From an uncultured Erysipelotrichales bacterium (GTDB taxonomy: Bacteria; Bacillota_I; Bacilli_A; Erysipelotrichales; Coprobacillaceae): 27,261 nucleotides of DNA. Each line of letters starts with the position of its first letter. Position 1 is the first letter of the stretch. Position numbers and translations under genes: made by a program. Where the stretch lies: contig CAJUJC010000012.1 of the NCBI GenBank assembly GCA_910586805.1, positions 1-27,261 on the forward strand, written 5' to 3'. Below, piece after piece: positions 1 to 7,583 of this stretch. Under the pieces are notes generated by a model. It saw nothing but the letters and a program-made list of their open reading frames with translations. It did not search any database and was not told the DNA's origin.

Positions 1-78
1 AATATATCTATACTACAATCTTTTGACAAACACATTATAACATGAAGTCAATACTATGTTTTCTCACTTTTTTCTCAA

Positions 79-113
79 AATAAAAACTTGAAGTTCAAAT
101 AACTCCAAGCTTT
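79..113 (-). terminator. intrinsic terminator after GH1 remnant A
   Basis: On the minus strand a 13-bp stem (arms 101-113 and 83-95, two G-U pairs, 5-nt loop) is followed by a U-rich run (T's complementary to the A's at 77-86). On the plus strand the G-U pairs become A-C mismatches, so it should work for minus-strand transcription. It lies just past the stop of the decayed GH1 tail and is now the first terminator downstream of the ABC permease gene. Confidence 0.6.
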
Positions 114-136
114 AATCCATTTTTATGAATCATTAA

Positions 137-272
137 TTAATCTAAATCTTCTCCATGAGAAGCAACAACTTTGTATTCCATTCATAATAACTTTTTTACT
201 TCTCTTTAATGTTCCATCTTCTTCTGCTTTTTTCATTTCTTTGATTTGTTCTCCATCTCGATAACTCATATA
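137..272 (-). pseudogene. decayed 3' end of a GH1 (6-phospho-beta-glucosidase) gene, copy A
   Basis: Translated on the minus strand, this stretch gives EEDGTLKRSKK, then SYYEW in another frame, then YKVVASHGEDLD and a stop in the third frame. Together these match the usual C-terminus of glycoside hydrolase family 1 6-phospho-beta-glucosidases (pattern KRSKKxSxxWYKxVIASxGEDL). Two frameshifts within about 30 bases and the absence of the (beta/alpha)8 barrel show it is a dead remnant. It begins about 6 bases after the stop of the upstream ABC permease. Assignment of the most upstream part (YRDGEQIKEMKKA) is uncertain. A second remnant of the same gene end lies at 7584-7745. Confidence 0.6.
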
Positions 273-277
273 TTTAT

Positions 278-2614
278 TTAATATTTCTTATATATATATT
301 TTATACTACTTATCAATAATAAACTATATCCTAAAAGAGATATACCTAAATGTAATAATTTTGTTTGTTCTAAAACATATATACCATTCATCAATAATGG
401 GTATAAACTAATACAATCCAAAAAATGTATACCCCCATAACTTAATAATATTGGTACAAAAAATACTAACATTGTTATAAATAAACTCAAGTTAAAATTC
501 TTCGTATAAATAGCTATACCATGCCCTACCATAACAACAGTTAATATTGCTATTAGTTGAATAAATATATGTAGTATCCACGCACCTAAAATTGTAACTT
601 CTTTCGGTAAAAGACAACCTATGGATATTGCAGATGAACTCAAAGAAGGAAAACCATAAGTCTTCATAAACAGGATAACTATTGGAAGTTGTGTTATGAT
701 AAATAAGATAATAACCAATCCTAATGATAGTAGAAGTTTATATGTTATTGTTTTATGATGACCATGTTGTGTTATCTTTATAAGAGAGTAACATTGGTTT
801 TGATATTCATATGTTATGATTGATGAAGTTGATAAAATTGATATAAACAATAATAAAAGGATTGGTATAAAGGTCCATTTTGTTTCAAAAAACATTTGTT
901 CATAAGGATAAGAGAAAACAAAATCCATAGATGGGTTCTCTTGAATGATTTGATACTGCTCAATTATTTGATTAAAGACATGTTCATACATGATTTGTTG
1001 TTCGATGGATTCACTCATATTTATTCTTTGAATTTGAGAAATTTTTCCTTCCTTTTCTTGTTGAATAAAATCTTCTAATTTTTGATGTAAATCTTCATAT
1101 CTTTGTTTTTCTTTTTCTATATATATCTCTTTTTCTTTGGTTAATTTTCCATTTAATACTTCCATATAACCTTGATATACAATAATATCCATTTCTTGTG
1201 GAATCGTTAAAGACATATACTGATACCCTAAAATCATACTACTTATGATAATAAGAAAGAATACTTTTTGTACCCATAAACATTTATATATTTCCTGTTT
1301 AAACAATGATAATGATATATGTCTTTCTCTTTGAAATGTTAAATAAAATGATGGAATTTGATATTCTTTTTGATAAATATAAATGACTATACACATAATA
1401 AATAACATCATAAATAATACACTTATAACTATCCATGCAACATTTTGTAATAAAATCAATTGATTTCCTAATAGCACATTTTTATATATTTGAAAAAATA
1501 TCTCTGGTTGCATAAACGATACAAAATTAATATATTTCCATAAGTACAAAGAACTTAATGGAGATATAACTAAACTTAAAATAAACTCAATCACACCTAT
1601 TCCCATCACTATCATCATAACATAAATCTTATGTTGAAAAACAATCATTAACAATATCATAAGTAATCCTATACAACAAATCGTAAAATATTTTAAACAA
1701 ACAATTCCAATCGTCAATTCTATAACATTCCATTGAAACGAACTATAAAGATAACTCCGAAGAGATTGTATGCTCCTTGTGAGATCTCCTAATCCTATAT
1801 GAATATGCATATACAATAATTGACTTAATATCATAAGTAAACTCATAACTGCTACAATCGCCATTATAACCATACATTTTGCTAGTATTGTTTGATATTG
1901 TCCTTTTAAAGTTGTTTTGATAAGTAAAAATAAGTGTTTATCTTTTTCTTCTATTATTAGAGAAGAACTTACAACAAATATACCAATAAGCAAAAAATAA
2001 GATGTCAAAGGAAATGATATTGCATCTTTCACTCCTTTTTCCAATTCATAAGTAATTGTTACATTTTTAAGTGCCTGATAATCTTTTGCCGTCTTTATAA
2101 CATTACTATTATCTTCTTTCTGAAATATAGAAATATTTTGAATATTTTGTGCTTTGTTTTCAATATTTTCTAAATATTGGGGATATTGATATAATGCATT
2201 CCACTCATCTTTAATACTTTCTAAAAAATGAACTTCAGATTCTAATGATGATGTATATTTTAAAGTATATCCATGTTGATATTCATCTTTATATTGTTCT
2301 ATATAAGGGTAATCATTTTGTATATCATTAATCATGTATTGATTTTCTTCTTGATGTATACTCAGTTGAGATATTTGTTCAATAAGTAAAAAGGCATTAT
2401 ATTTTTCATATTCTTTTTCTATATAATCATATCTCTTATCATTAGAAATGTTTTGAATATCTTGATTAAATTGTGAATAAGCATGTAAAGGAACTGTAAC
2501 ATTCATATTTTCATAATAAGCAAAACTTATCAAGTTTACAACAATTAACCCTAAAAGAAACAAAACGAGTTTCTTTTGAGATAAAATCTTATTAAATTCA
2601 TACCTAAAAATCAT
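278..2614 (-). CDS. ABC transporter permease, tandemly duplicated, with extracytoplasmic coiled regions
   Basis: About 778 residues, the membrane part of an exporter-type ABC transporter with the ATPase gene directly upstream. The protein has two similar halves. Each starts with a cytoplasmic FxxEI/EFNKI-like stretch and one membrane segment, then an extracytoplasmic region rich in Glu/Gln/Lys (coiled-coil-like), then about five membrane segments. The halves share a cytoplasmic motif: SSSLIIEEK...LIKTTLKG...K in the first and STSSIITYE...LIKITQHG...K in the second. I place the start at 2614 (MIFRYEF): a GGTGA-type SD lies just upstream, and the gene then overlaps the ATPase by 11 nt. A longer in-frame start at 2650 has no comparable support. 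The substrate is unknown. It is not BceB-like in layout, because BceB has one large extracellular loop and ten segments. Confidence 0.8.
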   Translation of the reverse strand: MIFRYEFNKILSQKKLVLFLLGLIVVNLISFAYYENMNVTVPLHAYSQFNQDIQNISNDKRYDYIEKEYEKYNAFLLIEQISQLSIHQEENQYMINDIQNDYPYIEQYKDEYQHGYTLKYTSSLESEVHFLESIKDEWNALYQYPQYLENIENKAQNIQNISIFQKEDNSNVIKTAKDYQALKNVTITYELEKGVKDAISFPLTSYFLLIGIFVVSSSLIIEEKDKHLFLLIKTTLKGQYQTILAKCMVIMAIVAVMSLLMILSQLLYMHIHIGLGDLTRSIQSLRSYLYSSFQWNVIELTIGIVCLKYFTICCIGLLMILLMIVFQHKIYVMMIVMGIGVIEFILSLVISPLSSLYLWKYINFVSFMQPEIFFQIYKNVLLGNQLILLQNVAWIVISVLFMMLFIMCIVIYIYQKEYQIPSFYLTFQRERHISLSLFKQEIYKCLWVQKVFFLIIISSMILGYQYMSLTIPQEMDIIVYQGYMEVLNGKLTKEKEIYIEKEKQRYEDLHQKLEDFIQQEKEGKISQIQRINMSESIEQQIMYEHVFNQIIEQYQIIQENPSMDFVFSYPYEQMFFETKWTFIPILLLLFISILSTSSIITYEYQNQCYSLIKITQHGHHKTITYKLLLSLGLVIILFIITQLPIVILFMKTYGFPSLSSSAISIGCLLPKEVTILGAWILHIFIQLIAILTVVMVGHGIAIYTKNFNLSLFITMLVFFVPILLSYGGIHFLDCISLYPLLMNGIYVLEQTKLLHLGISLLGYSLLLISSIKYIYKKY

Positions 2615-3323
2615 AACTTTCACCATACAATTCCACATAGACATCTTCAAGTTTTTCTTTATGATATTTCTTTAATAATTCACAAACTGTTCCCTGATCA
2701 ACAATTTCACCTTTTTTAAGGAAAATAATCTTTTGTGCTATGGTTTCTACATCAGAAACAACATGTGTCGCAACGAATAGAATATGATTTTCCCCTAGTT
2801 GTTTAAACACTTTCCTTAATGAAATTCTTTCTTTTGGATCTAGTCCTGCTGTAGGTTCATCTAACAAAATGATCTCAGGTTGACCAATGAATGCTTGTGC
2901 CACCAATAATCTTTGTTTCATACCTCCTGAATATGTTTTGCATTTTTTTGACAAATATGTTGTCATATTCACAATATCTGCAACTCTTTTGACTTCTTTT
3001 TCAATATCTTTCTTTTTAATTCCTTTCAATAATGCCATATATGTTAAAAAACGCAATCCACTAAAATCATCATATAATCCTTGCTGTTGAGGGGCATAAC
3101 CTAATATTTTATAATAATCTTTTTTTAATGATTGAACACAATGATTATTCCATAAAATCTCCCCACTCACCTTTATTTGACAACATAATGCATTCATAAG
3201 CGTTGATTTCCCTGCTCCATTAGGGCCAAGTAATGCGTAAACCCCATTTTCTAGTGTTAAATTGATATTTTTTAATGCTTGAACATCTTTATATGATTTT
3301 GAAATATCTTTTATTTCTAACAT
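2604..3323 (-). CDS. ABC transporter ATP-binding protein
   Basis: A 239-residue nucleotide-binding subunit with all core motifs: Walker A GPNGAGKST (33-41), the signature YSGGMKQ (131-137), Walker B IILLDEP (from 151) and the H-loop His187 in ATHVVSD. The signature and length match the CcmA/BcrA-type exporter ATPases that pair with ABC-2-like permeases. The start is ATG at 3323, preceded by AGGTGA six bases upstream; the GTG nine bases earlier lies inside that SD. The stop of the lipoprotein gene is two bases upstream of this ATG (TGA-T-ATG), and the gene overlaps the permease by 11 nt, so lipoprotein, ATPase and permease are translationally coupled. Confidence 0.92.
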   Translation of the reverse strand: MLEIKDISKSYKDVQALKNINLTLENGVYALLGPNGAGKSTLMNALCCQIKVSGEILWNNHCVQSLKKDYYKILGYAPQQQGLYDDFSGLRFLTYMALLKGIKKKDIEKEVKRVADIVNMTTYLSKKCKTYSGGMKQRLLVAQAFIGQPEIILLDEPTAGLDPKERISLRKVFKQLGENHILFVATHVVSDVETIAQKIIFLKKGEIVDQGTVCELLKKYHKEKLEDVYVELYGESYDF

Positions 3324-3324
3324 A

Positions 3325-4605
3325 TCAATCACCTAATATCTTGATTTCTTTAAATGTTTTTTTGTTATTGAAATAATCTTCTTTAGAAATTAAACCTATA
3401 TATTGTTTTGTTTCATTAAATTGCATTGTCCCTGCCCATGTTTTTTCATTTTGTCCTTCAGCATCATAAACAACGAGTAATTCTTTATCTGTTTGAGCCA
3501 ATATTCTCATTGGTTCATTACGTTTTTTTATTTTTTGCGTCAATTCTTTTTTTGAATAATCTTTTAAAGAAATACAATATGATGTTTTATAAGTCTCTTC
3601 ATCTTTCCATTCATCAATAATATAATAATCATCAATAAATGAACTTCGTCCATTATCACCATATATGCCCTCTTTTGGAAAAGACATAATTTTTTCTTCC
3701 TTTTCACTTTTCAAATTGAAACAATAAAGAATATTATCTTTCATATAATAATATTTATTTTTATAATACGATCCCCCATCTTTATTTTTTGATTTTTTTG
3801 ATTCCACTTCTAATGTATCAACATGAATCGTTCCATTATATAAATCACTATTTTTCATAATACGTTCATAACCTTTAAAATCCTTTTTATCTATATATGT
3901 TTGAGGGTCTTCTTTGTATACAAACTCTTCAAATATAATCATTCTATCATCCACACCTTTTATAACCTTATGGCTCATATCCATTAACTTTGTTACTTCT
4001 TTTGTTTCAATATTGATTTTATATAAATATTCATCTTTAGTTACTGTCAACATATAGTCTAAATTCGTTTCTATTCGTTCATTTTTATACATAACAATAT
4101 ATATATTTTCATCATCAAAACATATATCTCGTGTATGAAACTCATAACCATTTTCTGCTTCAAAAAGTGTTTGTCTATGACTTCCATCTAAATTCATTTG
4201 TGTAATACGAGCAACTTGACTTTTTTCTCCCAAAGCATTAAAAGCAAAACCATTATTTTCAATTAAATAGACATAATTTCCATAAGTACATATAAATGGA
4301 GGTCTTCCTTCAATAAACGCACTACAACTTGTATCCTTATGTTGACATTCAGGTTTTTGACACAAAGCAATTTCTTGTAATGTTTGATAATCATAATATG
4401 TGATATAACGTATATCTTCATTTGTTGTATGAATTGTATAATAGCCATTTTCATTTCCTTCTCCACCCCAAATACCTATACCACCTCTTTGGGATAATTG
4501 TAATGATGATAATTCTTTTTTAATCTCTTGTTTTGGTGTCTTGTCTTTATAATCTTGACAGCCAAACAAACACAAACATAATAAAATAAATAATATTTTT
4601 TTCAT
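3325..4605 (-). CDS. secreted lipoprotein with Cys motif, ABC-associated
   Basis: About 426 residues. The N-terminus MKKILFILLCLCLFGC is a lipoprotein signal peptide with lipobox LFGC, so Cys16 is the predicted lipidated residue and the protein sits on the outer face of the membrane. A compact four-residue cysteine/histidine motif follows at about residue 85 (CQKPECQHKDTSC). I recall similar motifs in lipoproteins of gut Clostridia but know no assigned function. The rest has repeated YY/NIYIV/ILYCFNL-type strands, suggesting a beta-propeller-like repeat protein; this is inference. The start is ATG 4605 with GAGGTG upstream; the GTG at 4614 lies inside the SD. It heads an operon with the ATPase and permease, so a substrate-binding or sensing role for that transporter is likely but unproven. 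Confidence 0.75.
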   Translation of the reverse strand: MKKILFILLCLCLFGCQDYKDKTPKQEIKKELSSLQLSQRGGIGIWGGEGNENGYYTIHTTNEDIRYITYYDYQTLQEIALCQKPECQHKDTSCSAFIEGRPPFICTYGNYVYLIENNGFAFNALGEKSQVARITQMNLDGSHRQTLFEAENGYEFHTRDICFDDENIYIVMYKNERIETNLDYMLTVTKDEYLYKINIETKEVTKLMDMSHKVIKGVDDRMIIFEEFVYKEDPQTYIDKKDFKGYERIMKNSDLYNGTIHVDTLEVESKKSKNKDGGSYYKNKYYYMKDNILYCFNLKSEKEEKIMSFPKEGIYGDNGRSSFIDDYYIIDEWKDEETYKTSYCISLKDYSKKELTQKIKKRNEPMRILAQTDKELLVVYDAEGQNEKTWAGTMQFNETKQYIGLISKEDYFNNKKTFKEIKILGD

Positions 4606-4623
4606 CTTTTTCACCTCGAATCA

Positions 4624-4652
4624 ATTATAAAAACAAGATGTATCTAAAATGT
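4624..4652 (-). promoter_or_regulatory. effector-operon promoter with direct-repeat regulator box
   Basis: On the minus strand a TATAAT -10 (4624-4629) lies 5 nt downstream of ACATTTTAGATACATCTT. That box holds two heptads, ACATTTT (4646-4652) and ACATCTT (4635-4641), with an 11-nt period, placed where a -35 would be; no good -35 hexamer is visible. The same box at the same distance from a -10 precedes the response regulator gene. OmpR/PhoB regulators commonly bind such direct repeats at weak -35 promoters. Binding by the RR encoded here is inference. Confidence 0.5.
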
Positions 4653-4653
4653 T

Positions 4654-4679
4654 AAAAACTCCTACAAATGTAGAAGTTT
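4654..4679 (-). terminator. intrinsic terminator between regulatory and effector operons
   Basis: On the minus strand an 11-bp stem (arms 4669-4679 and 4656-4666, one G-U pair, very tight loop) is followed by TTTTT. It starts at the stop codon of the 4678-5448 gene and splits the module into a regulatory transcript and a lipoprotein/ABC transcript. Confidence 0.6.
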
Positions 4680-5448
4680 AAATATGACGATCTAGAATGT
4701 GTTTATATGGAACATATGAACCATAGGGTTGTAAATATATATCTAGTCTTCCATGATTATCTTCATCTATTTCAAAGGAATAAAAAACTTGAAGTTTAGC
4801 AAGATAAGATTCATAACCATAATCATTCCAGCTCCAATCTTCTATATCATCAAGTCCTAAATAGATTAAATAATTCTTTAATATAGATTGAATATCTTTT
4901 CGTGATAAATAACATATCTCTTGACTATATATGCTTAGACTTGTTATAAGAGAAGTTTTTTTATTGTATTCAAAGGATAGTTCATTTTTATTACCACTGT
5001 GTATTCTATATATCATTTGAAGATAGTATGTCCCATTTTCTATACAATCATCTTTAATTGTACCAAAGGGGAGTATAAATGATTGATTAGATTCTTCCAT
5101 TTCAAAATTCTCATAAGAAAGAATATTGTTTTGAATAAGTTTATTGATTTCCTTTTCTAAAAGGGATTGTATTTTAGAAAATTTGTCTTGTTTTTCTCTT
5201 GTATATTCTCCTTTTCTTTTTATTGAATATATATCCATATCACCTTCTTCAATAATTTGTGAATGGAAACGTTGATAATTCACCTCTTGTATGAGAGGGT
5301 GTTTTTCCTTGATTTGATGTTCAATAGATGCATCTTTCCATTTCACTTTTTTATGAAAAATATAATTATCATATCCTTTAAAAACAAGACTAGGCAAACA
5401 CATAAAAATAACTAATATCCCTAATCCTATCATTCTTTTATTCTTCAT
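4678..5448 (-). CDS. membrane-anchored extracytoplasmic protein, kinase partner, unknown family
   Basis: About 256 residues. One N-terminal membrane segment (IGLGILVIFMCLPSLVF, about residues 7-23) precedes a hydrophilic domain predicted to lie outside the membrane. I do not recognise the family. The start is ATG 5448, because GGAGG lies about 10 bases upstream and the first codons overlap the end of the kinase gene by 11 nt; a longer in-frame start at 5469 lacks such support. The coupling to the kinase gene suggests an accessory that modulates signal perception, by analogy with membrane-anchored partners such as YycH/YycI, but no homology to them is evident. A terminator directly after the stop places it in the regulatory transcript. 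Confidence 0.65.
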   Translation of the reverse strand: MKNKRMIGLGILVIFMCLPSLVFKGYDNYIFHKKVKWKDASIEHQIKEKHPLIQEVNYQRFHSQIIEEGDMDIYSIKRKGEYTREKQDKFSKIQSLLEKEINKLIQNNILSYENFEMEESNQSFILPFGTIKDDCIENGTYYLQMIYRIHSGNKNELSFEYNKKTSLITSLSIYSQEICYLSRKDIQSILKNYLIYLGLDDIEDWSWNDYGYESYLAKLQVFYSFEIDEDNHGRLDIYLQPYGSYVPYKHILDRHI

Positions 5449-6835
5449 TATTTTGAACCTCCAATACAAAACTTATAATCGTTCCTTTACCAAGTTGAGA
5501 TTCGACATTTAATTGTGTTTGATGAACATCACATATTCTTTTCACAATTGATAATCCTAATCCTGCCCCTCCTTGAGCTCTTGAACGTGATTTATCAATC
5601 ATAAAAAATGGTTCTGTTATCTTTTGAATATTTTCTTCACTCATACCAATACCTTGATCTTTAATCATAACTGTAAGATGTTTGTCTTTTAACAATGTTT
5701 CTATGATTACATCTTCATTATGTAAACTTGCCTTCAATGCATTATCTATTAAATTACGCATCATTGTAAATAATAATTCTTGATGTGAATAGACCTGACA
5801 AGAATGTGTATGAAAAATAATATTATCTTTGTTTTGATAATATTCCTTTAACTGTTGAATAACATGGTCAATGCAAATTGTTTTCAGTTCAATCTTTTTA
5901 TCACCTAACGATAACAATTCCATTAATGTATAAGAAAGATTTTCTAATCTTTTCCCTTCTTTATAAATATATCGTGCTGCTTTTCTTCTTGTTTCTTCAT
6001 CACAATCCATCGTGTATAACATTTCAGCAAATCCTAAAATAGCCGTCATAGGAGTCTTCACTTCATGAGAAAAACTACCCATAAATTCTTCACGTTGTTC
6101 CAAATTTGCCTTTAATTCTTCAATTCTCTTTTCATTCATATGTGCCATTTCATCAAAACTTTGAGAAAGTTCTCCTATTTCATCTTGTGTTTGAATTTGT
6201 GTACGTTCTCCATAATGACCACTTGCTATACGTTGACTTGTTTTATTTAACTTTTCAATAGATTGTGTTAAATAACGAGATAAAAATCTTAAAATGAAAT
6301 ATGATATCCCTATAACAGTAATATCTATCATAACAAAAGTGATGACTTGCCTATTTTTTTCTTCAAAACATGGTGAAATATCATAACACCCTGTTAAATA
6401 CAAAACTGTGTTTCCTATCTTCACTTGAGAAGTCATTATCATAAATTGTTTACTTTTATTAACAATATGATAAACTTGATCATTTTGCTTTGTGATATAC
6501 GTTTGTAATTCTTGAGGAATATAAGAATAGATAACTTGATCTTGCGTATTTGAAATAGCATAAGTAACTGATTTAATTGAAGTTTCAAATTGTTTTATAT
6601 AATATCTAACGCGTTCTTGAATTTGGGTTTCATCTGAAAGATCACGTCTATAATAATCTTGAAATACTTTTGACTCTAGTGAGTAAATACTCATCTCGTG
6701 GAAAGCAATATTTTGTTTGATTGTTGTATCAAGAAGATGTTGATGATTTCTAACAATCATAATTGTAGAACCTAAGCTAAAAACAATACTAATGGTTATT
6801 AAACAAACCCAAACAATCTTTTCAGCAAATCTCAT
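5438..6835 (-). CDS. membrane sensor histidine kinase
   Basis: A 465-residue class I sensor kinase. Membrane segments at about 7-28 and 164-184 flank an extracytoplasmic sensor of about 130 residues. A HAMP domain follows (about 185-238, ending near DEIGELSQSFDEM), then the H-box SFSHEVKTP with phosphoacceptor His257. The catalytic domain has the N-box NLIDNALKAS (361-370), G1 DQGIGM (393-398), an F-box (EPFF) and G2 GGAGLGLSIVKR (422-433). All catalytic residues appear intact. The ATG overlaps the regulator's stop as ATGA, with an AGAGG SD, so the two are translationally coupled. The ligand is unknown. The large extracytoplasmic domain separates it from the short-loop BceS-type kinases that sense through their transporter. 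Confidence 0.92.
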   Translation of the reverse strand: MRFAEKIVWVCLITISIVFSLGSTIMIVRNHQHLLDTTIKQNIAFHEMSIYSLESKVFQDYYRRDLSDETQIQERVRYYIKQFETSIKSVTYAISNTQDQVIYSYIPQELQTYITKQNDQVYHIVNKSKQFMIMTSQVKIGNTVLYLTGCYDISPCFEEKNRQVITFVMIDITVIGISYFILRFLSRYLTQSIEKLNKTSQRIASGHYGERTQIQTQDEIGELSQSFDEMAHMNEKRIEELKANLEQREEFMGSFSHEVKTPMTAILGFAEMLYTMDCDEETRRKAARYIYKEGKRLENLSYTLMELLSLGDKKIELKTICIDHVIQQLKEYYQNKDNIIFHTHSCQVYSHQELLFTMMRNLIDNALKASLHNEDVIIETLLKDKHLTVMIKDQGIGMSEENIQKITEPFFMIDKSRSRAQGGAGLGLSIVKRICDVHQTQLNVESQLGKGTIISFVLEVQNNEE

Positions 6836-7488
6836 GATTTAACCTCTAACATATACCCTATTTTAAAAATAGTTTTAATATATTCATTCCAATTTAATTT
6901 TTTACGTAGTCTTTGAATATGCAAATCTACTGTTCTTGTTTCTCTATACTCACTATCTTCCCATATTTTTTCATATATTGTTTCTCTATATAAAGCAATA
7001 TTTTGATTCTGAACCAAATAATAAAGCAAATCATATTCTTTATGAGTTAAATGAATTATTTTTTTATTTTGCATAACTGTTCTTGATAATGTATCTATTT
7101 GAATATCTAAAACATGGACAACCTGCATACCTTTATGATAACGTCTTAATACACTTTCTACCCTTGCAATCAACTCATCAATAGAGAAAGGTTTGACAAG
7201 ATAATCATCTGCCCCCATACGAAGCCCTTTGACCTTATCTTTCACACTTCCTTTTGCTGTAATAAATATCACAGGGATTTTCATAGGTCTTATATATTCC
7301 ATTAATTCATATCCACTGATTTCAGGAAGCATAATATCTAATAAAACCAAATCATATTTGTTAGTTTCTATATAATCAGCCCCCTGTTTACCATTATGAG
7401 CCCAATCACAAGCAAATCCTACTCTTGTTAAATTCATATTTATTAAATCAGCAATAGCCCTTTCATCTTCAACAATTAATATTCTCAT
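6832..7488 (-). CDS. OmpR/PhoB-family response regulator
   Basis: About 218 residues. The receiver domain starts MRILIVEDE; Asp51 in LLDIMLPE is the phosphoacceptor, with the conserved Lys in DDYLVKPF. A winged-helix DNA-binding domain follows, ending in RTVDLHIQRLRKKL, typical of OmpR/PhoB. Start codons at 7500, 7494 and 7488 are all in frame. I prefer 7488 because GGTGA at 7494-7498 is then correctly spaced. If the predicted transcription start near 7498-7503 is right, the leader is almost absent and a near-leaderless start at 7500 is possible. It shares a 4-nt ATGA overlap with the kinase gene and has the direct-repeat box in its own promoter, suggesting autoregulation. Confidence 0.93.
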   Translation of the reverse strand: MRILIVEDERAIADLINMNLTRVGFACDWAHNGKQGADYIETNKYDLVLLDIMLPEISGYELMEYIRPMKIPVIFITAKGSVKDKVKGLRMGADDYLVKPFSIDELIARVESVLRRYHKGMQVVHVLDIQIDTLSRTVMQNKKIIHLTHKEYDLLYYLVQNQNIALYRETIYEKIWEDSEYRETRTVDLHIQRLRKKLNWNEYIKTIFKIGYMLEVKS

Positions 7489-7504
7489 TTTCATCACCAT
7501 AGTT

Positions 7505-7536
7505 ATTATCTTATAAAGTTGTATCAAAATTGTAAA
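7505..7536 (-). promoter_or_regulatory. promoter and regulator box of the two-component operon
   Basis: Minus strand: the box ACAATTTTGATACAACTT (heptads 7527-7533 and 7516-7522, 11-nt period) lies 5 nt upstream of GATAAT (7505-7510). It matches 15 of 18 positions of the box before the lipoprotein gene, with identical spacing to the -10. An alternative reading is a constitutive promoter, TTTACA (7531-7536), 17 nt, TAAGAT (7508-7513). Both could be true if basal and activated transcription overlap. Confidence 0.5.
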
Positions 7537-7554
7537 CAAAAATATATTAAATTG

Positions 7555-7583
7555 TTAAAAAAGGTGTCTTGACCACCTCTTTC
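7555..7583 (-). terminator. intrinsic terminator after GH1 remnant B
   Basis: Minus strand: stem AGGTG/CACCT (7574-7578 with 7562-7566) with a 7-nt loop, followed by TTTTTT. The stem is short. It lies just after the stop of the GH1 tail and probably now terminates glpK transcription, directly before the response-regulator promoter. Confidence 0.5.

Noticed and set aside
24..46. TTGACA followed by TATAAC as a plus-strand promoter
   Set aside because: The spacing is only about 7 nt; no other -10 at 16-18 nt and no plus-strand gene follows.
4263..4466. Minus-strand 67-residue frame inside the lipoprotein gene
   Set aside because: It overlaps a clearly coding gene in another frame and has no SD; a shadow of that gene.
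278..7488. Assignment of the two-component/ABC module as a BceRS-BceAB bacitracin system
   Set aside because: The kinase has a large extracytoplasmic domain and the permease is a tandem two-half protein, unlike the short-loop BceS and ten-segment BceB.
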